NCBI GenBank assembly: GCA_024275615.1
Contig: JAJRYU010000351.1
Span: forward strand, 1 to 14,583
DNA: 14,583 nt
Source of the DNA: Planctomycetota bacterium
GTDB taxonomy: Bacteria > Planctomycetota > GCA-002687715 > DRQF01
Reading direction: 5' to 3'
Under the pieces are notes generated by a model. It was given only the letters and a program-made list of their open reading frames with translations, was not told where the DNA came from and searched no databases. Position numbers and translations under genes: made by a program. Positions within the stretch are counted from its first letter, which is position 1, and each line of letters starts with the position of its first letter. Positions 7,093 through 14,053 of this stretch are shown here, piece by piece.

Positions 7093-8130
7093 ATGGAGAA
7101 ACCCTTGAAGCCTCTCAGCGAACAGATTTCAGACTACTTGATTCCTTGGAAAGACATGGACTGGCCACTCAACCCAGACACGATTTTTCCCAGTGAAATG
7201 CCTGTGGTCTTGGAAATTGGCTTTGGCGACGGTTCCTTCTTGATTGACATTGCCACCCGATTCCCCGATCGCAATTACATCGGCATTGAATTGGCTTGGG
7301 ATCCGATTCAGCGCCTGTTCAAGAAGATCGAACGTTTGGGCCTCGAAAACGTCCGCGTGTTGCGTTGTGATGCCGGCCAAGCCATGACGTCGCTTTTTCA
7401 GCACGCGACTTTTGACGAAGTGTTCATCAACCACCCAGATCCTTGGCCTAAGGAAAGACATCACCGCCGTCGCCTCCTGCAAAGAGAGTTTATCCGCGCT
7501 GTCGCTCTCAGCCTGAAAGCACATGGCACTTTGACGATCGCCACAGACCACGCGGACTACGCCCAGTGGATCTCTGAAATCCTCGAATCGCAAGAGGAAC
7601 TGGGCAACACACTGAACGAAACACGTGTTTCGAACTTGGATGGCCGCATCATCACTCGCTATCAAAAGAAAGCCCAAGAAGTTGGTATTGGCAATCACTT
7701 CTTCGTCTGGAAACGCCAAGTACCTCTGGGGGCCGAAAAGCCTAGGGATAGGAAAGAAGATATGCCGAACGTAGCCCTGAATGGTCAAGTGGATTTGGAC
7801 GACGTATTCGCCGGTTTTGAACGGCAGAATTTTCAGGAACGACACCGTGACGTCGACGTCCAGATCAACCTCGTCCGCGCTTTCAAACAACATGGCGAGT
7901 CTCACTACATGGTGGAGACCATGATCAAAGAAGGCAGACTGAATCAGCAAATCGGCGTCAATGTGCTGATCTTGGCAGGCGACAAGATCACCATCAAGAC
8001 CTCAGCGATCGGCTTCCCTCGAGCGACGTGGGGAGTCAAACGGGCACTCTGGCATGTCTCACGCATGGTCCTTGCCAAGGCACCTCACCTGAAGATCGTC
8101 AATTCCACAGTCGGTGACCTCTTGGAATGA
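7093..8130 (+). CDS. trmB: tRNA (guanine-N7-)-methyltransferase TrmB with C-terminal extension
   Basis: A 345-residue SAM-dependent enzyme that makes m7G46 in the variable loop of tRNAs. Motifs: EIGFGDGSFLIDIA (Glu41 on; SAM-binding loop), NYIGIELAWD, VRVLRCDA, then NHPDPWPKERHHRRRLL (113-129; family N-F-P-D-P-W-P-K with His for Phe) and TDHADYAQW (151-159), which line the guanine and SAM pocket. The usual TrmB domain ends near HFFVWKR (202-208). A further 137 residues follow (for example VDVQINLVRAFKQHG, TIKTSAIGFPRATWGVKRALW). Many TrmBs end at about 210-240 residues; longer C-terminal regions are known, for example in Aquifex. I chose ATG 7093; a GTG at 7075 in frame would add six residues, and neither has a clear ribosome site. 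Divergent from tRNA-Leu. Confidence 0.93.
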   Translation: MEKPLKPLSEQISDYLIPWKDMDWPLNPDTIFPSEMPVVLEIGFGDGSFLIDIATRFPDRNYIGIELAWDPIQRLFKKIERLGLENVRVLRCDAGQAMTSLFQHATFDEVFINHPDPWPKERHHRRRLLQREFIRAVALSLKAHGTLTIATDHADYAQWISEILESQEELGNTLNETRVSNLDGRIITRYQKKAQEVGIGNHFFVWKRQVPLGAEKPRDRKEDMPNVALNGQVDLDDVFAGFERQNFQERHRDVDVQINLVRAFKQHGESHYMVETMIKEGRLNQQIGVNVLILAGDKITIKTSAIGFPRATWGVKRALWHVSRMVLAKAPHLKIVNSTVGDLLE

Positions 8131-8137
8131 CTGACTT

Positions 8138-8293
8138 ATGCCCCAAAAACGGTATCCATACCGGTTACAACTGCCCCATTACGTCAATCTGACCTGCCCT
8201 GGGGAAACACCCTATATCGTCACAAATCTTTCTTTTTCAAGATGTTACGTACATATCAAGAAATCCATATTCATTGGACAGCCCTTTGCATGA
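8138..8293 (+). CDS. Small ORF of unknown function, possibly a gene remnant
   Basis: A 51-residue frame opening 7 bases after trmB: MPQKRYPYRLQLPHYVNLTC, then PGETPYIVTNLSFSR and a hydrophobic tail. It has a basic N-terminus and 'RL..PHY...PG..Y.VT', which faintly recalls the start of REP-associated (IS200-like) tyrosine transposases (basic start, then P-G-x-Y-F-V-T). That would make it a decayed N-terminal fragment. Its start codon lies upstream of an imperfect inverted repeat (AACGGTA-TCCA-TACCGGTT, 8147-8165, one bulged G). There is no good Shine-Dalgarno sequence. It could equally be noncoding. Confidence 0.22.
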   Translation: MPQKRYPYRLQLPHYVNLTCPGETPYIVTNLSFSRCYVHIKKSIFIGQPFA

Positions 8294-8507
8294 GGATAGC
8301 TGTTGCAGATCTTGTTCTTTGACTTGTGAATACGGAAAGTTTCAGCGAGGTTGATCGCCCCACCAGGGCTCCCCTGCCAAGAAACTCTCCCCTCCGACTG
8401 TTGGCCCCGTCTTCAAATCCACCGTCCAACCCACCGATAGCAGCCCCACCCGTATAGGTAGCGAGAATCGAAAAAAAAAATGCCACCTCGGAAAATCACA
8501 AGTCATC
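8294..8507. other. Noncoding stretch after trmB
   Basis: No convincing gene or RNA family was recognised on either strand. It is relatively pyrimidine-rich from about 8350 and ends in an uninterrupted A10 run (8471-8480). I looked for hallmarks of tmRNA, RNase P RNA, SRP RNA and 6S RNA and saw none. It may be the long 3' part of the trmB transcript or the body of a small RNA ending at the terminator at 8558-8590. Confidence 0.4.
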
Positions 8508-8535
8508 GAAGCGTGCAAACTGCAAAGCACGCTTC
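8508..8535 (+). other. Perfect 9-bp hairpin upstream of a terminator
   Basis: GAAGCGTGC (8508-8516) pairs with GCACGCTTC (8527-8535) around a 10-base A-rich loop (AAACTGCAAA). No T run follows, so it is not a terminator itself. It sits 22 bases before the intrinsic terminator hairpin. The pair looks like the 3' part of a structured transcript. Confidence 0.5.
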
Positions 8536-8557
8536 ACACCAAGAAAAAGAACTGAGA

Positions 8558-8590
8558 AAGCCCCAGGGACACCTGGGGCTTCTTTTTTTT
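8558..8590 (+). terminator. Strong intrinsic (Rho-independent) terminator
   Basis: AAGCCCCAGG (8558-8567) pairs perfectly with CCTGGGGCTT (8572-8581) across a GACA loop, followed by C and T8 (8583-8590). It is a textbook terminator for plus-strand transcripts. The nearest upstream confident gene, trmB, stops 428 bases earlier, so the terminated transcript is either a long trmB mRNA or a separate RNA. Confidence 0.9.
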
Positions 8591-8705
8591 CGCTTGAAGG
8601 GCTGGAAAACAAAAGCTGGTTTATTCCCGGACACTGGTGGATACTGGACACGCGAGAGTCTTCGCTCGGTTGTTTTGCGAGACCAAGTCCCCGTTTGCTT
8701 ATTGG

Positions 8706-8736
8706 CTTCCTTCTTGCAGAAGGAAGACTTAGGAGG
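8706..8736 (+). promoter_or_regulatory. Hairpin adjoining a strong Shine-Dalgarno sequence
   Basis: CTTCCTTCT (8706-8714) pairs perfectly with AGAAGGAAG (8718-8726) around a TGC loop. Four bases later comes AGGAGG (8731-8736). The first six bases of the left arm (CTTCCT) can alternatively pair with AGGAGG, using one G-T wobble. The leader could therefore switch between an open and a masked ribosome site. AGGAGG is 5 bases before an ATG at 8742, not before the HEAT-repeat protein start at 8851. Confidence 0.35.
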
Positions 8737-8741
8737 CGGTG

Positions 8742-9011
8742 ATGGCTGGTTCAAAGCGCTTTTCAGGAGCGAAACCGAGTCAATATGCCCGGACTCGGGT
8801 GTTCGGTACCGCTCTGGGCGGCATTTATGTTTACAACAAAGGTCCTCGGCATGACACACATCAACAAACGTCTCTTCCAACTCGCACTCGCCACGATCAT
8901 TTTTGCCTGTATCGGTGCGCCCAGCGCATGGGCCCACGGCGGGCAATACGGTGGGCCAGGCCAAGGCGGCGGGGGAACGCCTGGACCGGGACCTGGACCA
9001 AGATCACCTAA
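8742..9011 (+). CDS. Possible leader ORF overlapping the HEAT-repeat gene
   Basis: An 89-residue frame from ATG 8742, with an ideal AGGAGG five bases upstream. The first part (MAGSKRFSGAKPSQYARTRV, then FGTALGGIYVYNKG) looks protein-like. From 8851 it lies in another frame over the HEAT-repeat gene, and its product becomes rich in Arg, Thr and Pro, as a shadow frame would. It may be a leader peptide coupled to the downstream gene, or the ribosome site may be fortuitous. I do not recognise it. Confidence 0.2.
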   Translation: MAGSKRFSGAKPSQYARTRVFGTALGGIYVYNKGPRHDTHQQTSLPTRTRHDHFCLYRCAQRMGPRRAIRWARPRRRGNAWTGTWTKIT

Positions 9012-10575
9012 GAATGGAGGTGTCACCTCGGGCCGAGATCCCTCTTGGCTCAATTGGTGGGATCGTAATCGTGAAGAGTACTTCAACGTACGGCAACGTC
9101 GGGTTGACAAGTCCGGCGCCAACGAGGCGAACAATGAGAAATACGACGTTGGTGGTGCCGCCCACCAAAGCGCCAGCAAAGAAGATATTCGCAACGTCAT
9201 TATCCCGGCGCTTATGGGCCTCGTTGGCGACAAGAGTGCCGATGTTAGAGACGCGACGGCAATTGCACTGGGACGCGCCGGGGAAGTGCCCGTGCTTTCC
9301 GCGATCCAAAAACTCCTGGGCGACAAGAACCGCCGAGTGCGCCAAGGAGCCATCATGGGCCTTGGGCTTCTGCGCCACCCCATGGCTGATCAGGTTCTTA
9401 CGCAAGTACTTCTTGCTCCAAATACCGCCTTCAAGGATAGGGGTATGGCTGCCATTGCCCTTGGACTTGGAGGAGGCGACAAGGCCCAGAAATCTCTGAC
9501 CAAACGCCTCGGGGAACGCCATCCCTTTAGCAAACTCTCGGCCCTGAAGTCCCGAGAAGTCGACGGTTGTCGAGCCATGGGTTTAGGACTCTTGGGACGG
9601 TCAGAAAACGCCACGCCACTCATGGCCGCACTCAAGAGCGACAAGACCAAAGATAAGAGCTTCACAGCCATGGCCCTTGTTGGATTGGCGAAATTGGCCG
9701 ATCCCCTGTCGGCGGAATTCGGCATGAAGGGCCTCAAGGCCCGGAGCAACGATACCAGACGAGGGGCGGCAATTTTGCTCGGTCGAACAATCAAATCGGA
9801 CGACAAGAAGACCATTAAGAAACTCCTCAAGCACTGGAAGAAAGAAAAAGACGCACACGCTCGTTACTTCCTCACGATTTCGCTGGGTCGAATCGGGGGC
9901 GACGAGATCTTGAGCGCTTTGCGCAAGAACCTTCTCAAGAACAAGAATCGGGAAGATCGAGCCTACTCCGCCCTAGCGCTCGGTGTGGCGCAAGACCTAA
10001 GTACAGCCCCAGACATGCTCAAGATCCTCTCGAAAGAGCGAGATGTGTCACTCCGTGGCGCCATGGCCATCGCCTTGGCGATCATGGATCACCGCGCCTC
10101 AAGCCCAACCCTCTTCGCGATTCTCAAGAAAACGAAGAACCCAGACCTTCGCAGTTCCTTGATCACAGCTCTCGCTATGCTGGATCACACAAAAGCCCTC
10201 CTTGAGATCCGTCAGATCTTGGCCGAAGCCCGAAACGAACGCCTCGTCCGTTCATGTGGGCTTGCCATGGCTGTGATGTATGATGATGACTCGCTCAAAC
10301 AGATGGTCTCGACGCTCAAGAACTCCGGGAGTATCCAAGTCAAGGGCGGCATGGCATCAGCCTTGGGCCGTACCGGCGACCGCCGTGTTATTGAACCACT
10401 TATTAAGTTGATAAAAACCAACTCTGAAACCGATCTGACTCGGGCTTTCGCTGTAGTCGCATTAGGTCTTGTGGGCGACAAAGCTCCAACCAGCGAATTC
10501 ACCCGCGTGTCCATTGACTCCAACTACGCCATGATTAACGCTCAGGCCTTTCTCGAGATCATCGACATTTTCTAG
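8851..10575 (+). CDS. Exported HEAT-repeat protein
   Basis: A 574-residue protein. I start it at ATG 8851 because this gives a clean signal peptide (MTHINKRLFQLALATIIFAC, cleavage after AWA at about 28) and AAGG lies 8 bases upstream. The frame is open to 8785, which would bury the signal. After cleavage comes a Gly/Pro-rich linker (29-51), then PSWLNWWDRNREEYF (64-78), a Trp-rich segment I associate with planctomycete HEAT proteins (recollection, not checked). From about 112 to the end there are roughly a dozen HEAT or PBS-lyase-type helical repeats of about 32-38 residues, with recurring (A/G)-x-x-x-L-G-x-(I/L/A)-G turns such as DVRDATAIALGRAGE, RVRQGAIMGLGLLRH and VKGGMASALGRTGDRRV. HEAT solenoids bind other proteins; a periplasmic or surface scaffold is likely. 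No catalytic residues seen. A hairpin at 10604-10635 probably ends the transcript. Confidence 0.85.
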   Translation: MTHINKRLFQLALATIIFACIGAPSAWAHGGQYGGPGQGGGGTPGPGPGPRSPKNGGVTSGRDPSWLNWWDRNREEYFNVRQRRVDKSGANEANNEKYDVGGAAHQSASKEDIRNVIIPALMGLVGDKSADVRDATAIALGRAGEVPVLSAIQKLLGDKNRRVRQGAIMGLGLLRHPMADQVLTQVLLAPNTAFKDRGMAAIALGLGGGDKAQKSLTKRLGERHPFSKLSALKSREVDGCRAMGLGLLGRSENATPLMAALKSDKTKDKSFTAMALVGLAKLADPLSAEFGMKGLKARSNDTRRGAAILLGRTIKSDDKKTIKKLLKHWKKEKDAHARYFLTISLGRIGGDEILSALRKNLLKNKNREDRAYSALALGVAQDLSTAPDMLKILSKERDVSLRGAMAIALAIMDHRASSPTLFAILKKTKNPDLRSSLITALAMLDHTKALLEIRQILAEARNERLVRSCGLAMAVMYDDDSLKQMVSTLKNSGSIQVKGGMASALGRTGDRRVIEPLIKLIKTNSETDLTRAFAVVALGLVGDKAPTSEFTRVSIDSNYAMINAQAFLEIIDIF

Positions 10576-10603
10576 ATCACCTGGCGAGACAACGATAACG
10601 CTG

Positions 10604-10635
10604 AAGCGCTGAACATGACCCCTTGTTCAGCGTTT
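10604..10635 (+). terminator. Probable terminator of the HEAT-repeat gene
   Basis: AAGCGCTGAACA (10604-10615) pairs with TGTTCAGCGTTT (10624-10635), one G-T pair included, around the loop TGACCCCT. The T run is short (TTTCC), so efficiency is uncertain. The 3' arm can alternatively pair with AACGCTGAA at 10597-10605, because the 5' side contains two near-copies of GCTGAA. Confidence 0.55.
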
Positions 10636-10726
10636 CCTCGTATCAACCAACCCCCTCCTCATTCCAAGGGTCCGAATTCACTGTGGTTGATTCGAAATTG
10701 ACCAAAAGTCGGTCCGGTTAATTTCG

Positions 10727-10755
10727 TCGAACTGTAAGCCCAGCTCCGGTATAGT
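10727..10755 (+). promoter_or_regulatory. Possible promoter of the beta-propeller gene
   Basis: TATAGT at 10750-10755 matches the -10 consensus at 5 of 6 positions. Seventeen bases upstream is only TCGAAC (10727-10732), a poor -35. Transcription would begin near 10762, leaving a leader of about 33 bases before the ATG at 10795. Confidence 0.3.
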
Positions 10756-10794
10756 GTTGGCGTCGGTCCTCAAACCTGGTCCATCAATCGAAGA

Positions 10795-12285
10795 ATGAGA
10801 AACTGCTCCATGTTCCCAAGACTATTTTGTTCGATGATCTGTTTGTCAGCTTGTCTGCTTGCTTCATCGCAAACCTTCGAAGAAACCGAGTTTGTGGTTG
10901 TCGACCGTGGCGTGCAAATGAATGGCAGCGACGGCGAGCTACGTCTCTACACTCATTCCGGTGGTTTCCTCAGCACATTGCCTTCGGTCGGCAGTAACCA
11001 ATACCGTGGTGGTGCTTTCGCCGACACCGGTGAACTTTTTGTCGCTCGCGGGAACGACATTTGGCGCTTCGTAGGCAATCCGCTACTTCCCGACGTCGCT
11101 CCATTTGCCACAGGCACAAAGGCTCAAGACGTCGTTGTGAATTCCGCAGATGGCCATGTCTTTTGTGCCTTCGGCAATAACACGGCCAGTGCGACTATCT
11201 TGGAATACGATGATACTGGAACCTTGGTCCAGACCATTACTGACCCTCTTCTCGTCCACCCTCGCTCCTTGGCTATCGACTACGCTGGCAACACTCTTTT
11301 CATTGCCAACCAATCAGGTGGCAATATACTCGCAGTCGATATCGCCGCGGGTACTGTGCAACAACATGTCGACATTGCTGCCTCGATCGCCAACTTCGGC
11401 CCCATTGGCATCACTTTGCCACGAGACACAGACGACCTCATGTATGTCGTCGGCGATTACGGCAGCGGGCCAACAGAAGTCGTTGAAATCGTTGGTCCTA
11501 CGGGAAGCGCAACCGTCAACACATTCTTGAATTTCGGCTCATTGCCCGACCTCAAAGCTCCGGCAGGAGCCATCTCTGATAACTACGGCAATCTGTTTTT
11601 CGCCGGCCGCTCGAAGAACATGGGTGTCCCAGGGATCTATGTCTACAACAGAGCAACGGGGCAGAGAACAACGCTCCCCTACGTTGGCACGGAGCACTTG
11701 AATCCCATCGATATTACCTTCCGCAAAACAATGATTGGATTCACCTTGACATCATCCGACGGTGTCAGCGCAACGACCGGGCTTCCACACATCCTCTGGG
11801 GCATTCACAACACACAGATCACCATCGATATACAGGCTCCAGATTATCCATTGATGCCTTTCGCCATCCTCTATTCGTTGATGACTGACACGGTCTGTCT
11901 GGATGCTGCCTTAGATCCCCCGCGCCCGCTGGGAGGTGGGATTCCCTTTCAAGTTCCCGATACCCGCATTGCCCCATTGCTGCCAGACGCGTTCTTCTTC
12001 CAATCGCTGGCGCTGATTCAGGCCGGAGGTAATGGCGCCCCCGTGGTCCTTGATCCAACGATCTGCCCGGGATCAAACGCAGGGTTCTTCTTGCGGCCTC
12101 AAGGCGCGACGGACGCCAGTGGCAACGCTCAGGCCATTTTGACCATGCCATCTCTGCCCTGCTTGCCGCCCAATTTTGTTGCCTACATGGCGTTCAGCTT
12201 GTCCGTGGTAGACATGCAAACACAACCCACGTTAGTTGGCGCGGCAACAAGTCATGTTGTTTGTGTTGCGATTGAGCGGCCGTGA
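10795..12285 (+). CDS. Exported NHL/beta-propeller-type protein
   Basis: A 496-residue secreted protein. Signal peptide: MFPRLFCSMICLSACLLASS, with likely cleavage after ASS; an LSAC lipobox lies inside the hydrophobic core, so a lipoprotein is a weaker alternative. ATG 10795 is the listed start; ATG 10810 would remove five residues and give a more usual signal. Neither has a strong ribosome site. Residues about 35-320 carry blade-like repeats of NHL/YncE-type propellers: YRGGAFADTGELFVARGNDIW, AQDVVVNSADGHVFCAFGN, PRSLAIDYAGNTLFIANQSG and AGAISDNYGNLFFAGRSK, each 'x-D-x-x-G-(N/E)-L-(F/Y)-(V/I)-A'. The remaining 170 residues form a beta-rich domain with four cysteines (TVCLD, TICPG, LPCLP, VVCVA), possibly disulfide-paired outside the cytoplasm. 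Ligand unknown. It converges on the anti-sigma gene with a 5-base gap. Confidence 0.75.
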   Translation: MRNCSMFPRLFCSMICLSACLLASSQTFEETEFVVVDRGVQMNGSDGELRLYTHSGGFLSTLPSVGSNQYRGGAFADTGELFVARGNDIWRFVGNPLLPDVAPFATGTKAQDVVVNSADGHVFCAFGNNTASATILEYDDTGTLVQTITDPLLVHPRSLAIDYAGNTLFIANQSGGNILAVDIAAGTVQQHVDIAASIANFGPIGITLPRDTDDLMYVVGDYGSGPTEVVEIVGPTGSATVNTFLNFGSLPDLKAPAGAISDNYGNLFFAGRSKNMGVPGIYVYNRATGQRTTLPYVGTEHLNPIDITFRKTMIGFTLTSSDGVSATTGLPHILWGIHNTQITIDIQAPDYPLMPFAILYSLMTDTVCLDAALDPPRPLGGGIPFQVPDTRIAPLLPDAFFFQSLALIQAGGNGAPVVLDPTICPGSNAGFFLRPQGATDASGNAQAILTMPSLPCLPPNFVAYMAFSLSVVDMQTQPTLVGAATSHVVCVAIERP

Positions 12286-12290
12286 TCCGG

Positions 12291-14048
12291 TCAATGTCGT
12301 AGGGCTTGAGCACGCTTGCTGATAAACGCTGCAGTGCGACGATCAAACTTGGAATTCGTCAACAGAGAATGCACAGCACGCCTTGCCAAGTCGCCCTGCC
12401 CTGATGCCTGAAGAGCGTCTAACGCCGTGACAAGAACCTCCCGGCTCTCGTTGGCTGAAAAGTTGCGAATGACATCCACGAAGAAACTCGCGCGGCCATT
12501 GAAACCATGCTCAACACGAGCCGCCAACTGGACGATCTGATCCCGCCAGAACGTGGATTTTGTGTTTCGGTAGATGGCAATCATCTCGTCAAATCCGCGC
12601 TGCTGGCCACCCATGGCGGCCAAGAAGGCCGCGCTCAATCGAAGACTCCGATCGTTTTCCTTCAGGCAAATCGACAAGAACAATTGACTCAGATCATTTC
12701 GACTACGACTGAGACCAAAAACCGCAGCTTTGCGCACAGTCAACGCTGGATCGTTGCTCGCAAGACGTAAGAATTCGATGGCAGCGTCGGTATGGATGGC
12801 ACCAGCCAGTCCACCGAGAGCCCTGCGCCGTAGGGGATCAAGTTCATTGGCGAACTTAAGTCGAATGATCTCAAGGCCCTCATTGCCAGAAAGACGCATG
12901 CACTTAAATAACTGTGATGTCACAGAGTCCGGCTCAGCCAAATTGAGGTAGCCGCGCCCAACAACGGCGCGAAGCCAGCTATCCAGTTGTTCCGACGACG
13001 AACTGAGTTCACGGCTTTGTGAAGCCGTCAAACCAGAATGCTCAGCCGGCGGCTCTACGTCGAGAAAGGAACTCGAACGTCGACGAGTGGCGCCACGAGT
13101 CAAGTGGACATTTTCGACGTCATGGAGGCGATCGTATTCCAACAACAACCCATCTTTGACAGCAAAGATGCCACCTTCCTTAATGGTCCTTTCGGCGCCA
13201 ATATCAGCACATGCGACTAACTGGCCCCGCGTGACTGTGAGCCGTGCATCAATAGTATGCACCACATTCTCATCACCCCTGGTGAGGTCAAAAGAGGCAT
13301 TGCGGCCGTTGATGTCGATTCCCAAAGTACCAGCCAAGAACATGACATCGCCGAAATCGCAGGAAAGTCTGCCAGCATCAAGCTCCATCTCAATCTTGGA
13401 TGACGCGCTTGTCGGTAGTGACTCGATCCTAAGCTCGGATTTTTCCCCCAGTAGGAATTGACCATCACTCCCTTCTAAGCGGACCAAAAGACGGGAATCC
13501 GCATCTGTCTTGAGGTCAACGCGTCCAACCAATCGAGCGCCATCAGCAACGGTCTGCCAATCGCTGGCACCAATCGGACGCATCAGGACATGGCCCTGAG
13601 AGAATCCCACTTGGGCACCCGCATGTTGGACAGAAGCGACCTCTTGGGGTGTCGTTCTAATGTCCTTATTGATCAGCCCGAAGCAAAGGAAAGCAGTAAT
13701 CAAAGAAGCGGCAACGGCAGAGATGGTTGACCAGAAAAACGGATTCCTACCGACAACAACAACAGAACTGGAATGATGAGTGATGGGACGTTCGCTACGT
13801 TCATCCAAAACTCTCTTGACAAAATCTGGGTCTGAATTCTGGCCAGCATCGGCACCAATCTCAGGGGCAACTGCAACAAGGAGTGCTTCGGAAATCGCTT
13901 CGTCGTCAGCCCAATAAGCAGCGCACTCGTCACACTCTTTCAGATGCGTTTGAAAGCGCAGGTTTTCGGAGCCAGACAACTCGCCATCGAGAAAAAGCTC
14001 CAATCGCTCTTCCGTCCAGGCACAAAGGTCACTGTTTCCACTATCCAT
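12291..14048 (-). CDS. Transmembrane anti-sigma factor with zinc-finger, FecR-like and HEAT-like regions
   Basis: A 585-residue protein, starting at ATG 14048 with GGAGGG 9 bases upstream. A TTG at 14057 in frame would add three residues and overlap the sigma stop, so it is less likely. Residues 9-42 form an anti-sigma zinc finger: Cys9, then H35-x3-C39-x2-C42 (THLKECDECAAYWADD), the ZAS/zf-HC2 type that holds ECF sigma factors. A single transmembrane helix at about 104-126 (FFWSTISAVAASLITAFLCF) separates this cytoplasmic part from an exported region. The latter begins with a FecR-like beta domain (about 140-300: GHVLMRPIGASDWQTVADGA, LKTDADSRLLVRL, MELDAGRLSC). A Ser-rich linker follows, then helical HEAT-like repeats to the end (DPLRRRALGGLAGAI, DPALTVRKAAVFGLSRS, NDRSLRLSAAFLAAMGG). 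It probably senses an envelope signal and releases the sigma factor encoded just upstream. Confidence 0.85.
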   Translation of the reverse strand: MDSGNSDLCAWTEERLELFLDGELSGSENLRFQTHLKECDECAAYWADDEAISEALLVAVAPEIGADAGQNSDPDFVKRVLDERSERPITHHSSSVVVVGRNPFFWSTISAVAASLITAFLCFGLINKDIRTTPQEVASVQHAGAQVGFSQGHVLMRPIGASDWQTVADGARLVGRVDLKTDADSRLLVRLEGSDGQFLLGEKSELRIESLPTSASSKIEMELDAGRLSCDFGDVMFLAGTLGIDINGRNASFDLTRGDENVVHTIDARLTVTRGQLVACADIGAERTIKEGGIFAVKDGLLLEYDRLHDVENVHLTRGATRRRSSSFLDVEPPAEHSGLTASQSRELSSSSEQLDSWLRAVVGRGYLNLAEPDSVTSQLFKCMRLSGNEGLEIIRLKFANELDPLRRRALGGLAGAIHTDAAIEFLRLASNDPALTVRKAAVFGLSRSRNDLSQLFLSICLKENDRSLRLSAAFLAAMGGQQRGFDEMIAIYRNTKSTFWRDQIVQLAARVEHGFNGRASFFVDVIRNFSANESREVLVTALDALQASGQGDLARRAVHSLLTNSKFDRRTAAFISKRAQALRH

Positions 14049-14053
14049 GATGA

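Noticed and set aside
8503..8964. Minus-strand 153-codon frame and plus-strand 124-codon frame (8480-8854)
   Set aside because: Both run through the intrinsic terminator and hairpins, and their products are low-quality, Arg/Lys/Ser-rich shadow sequence.
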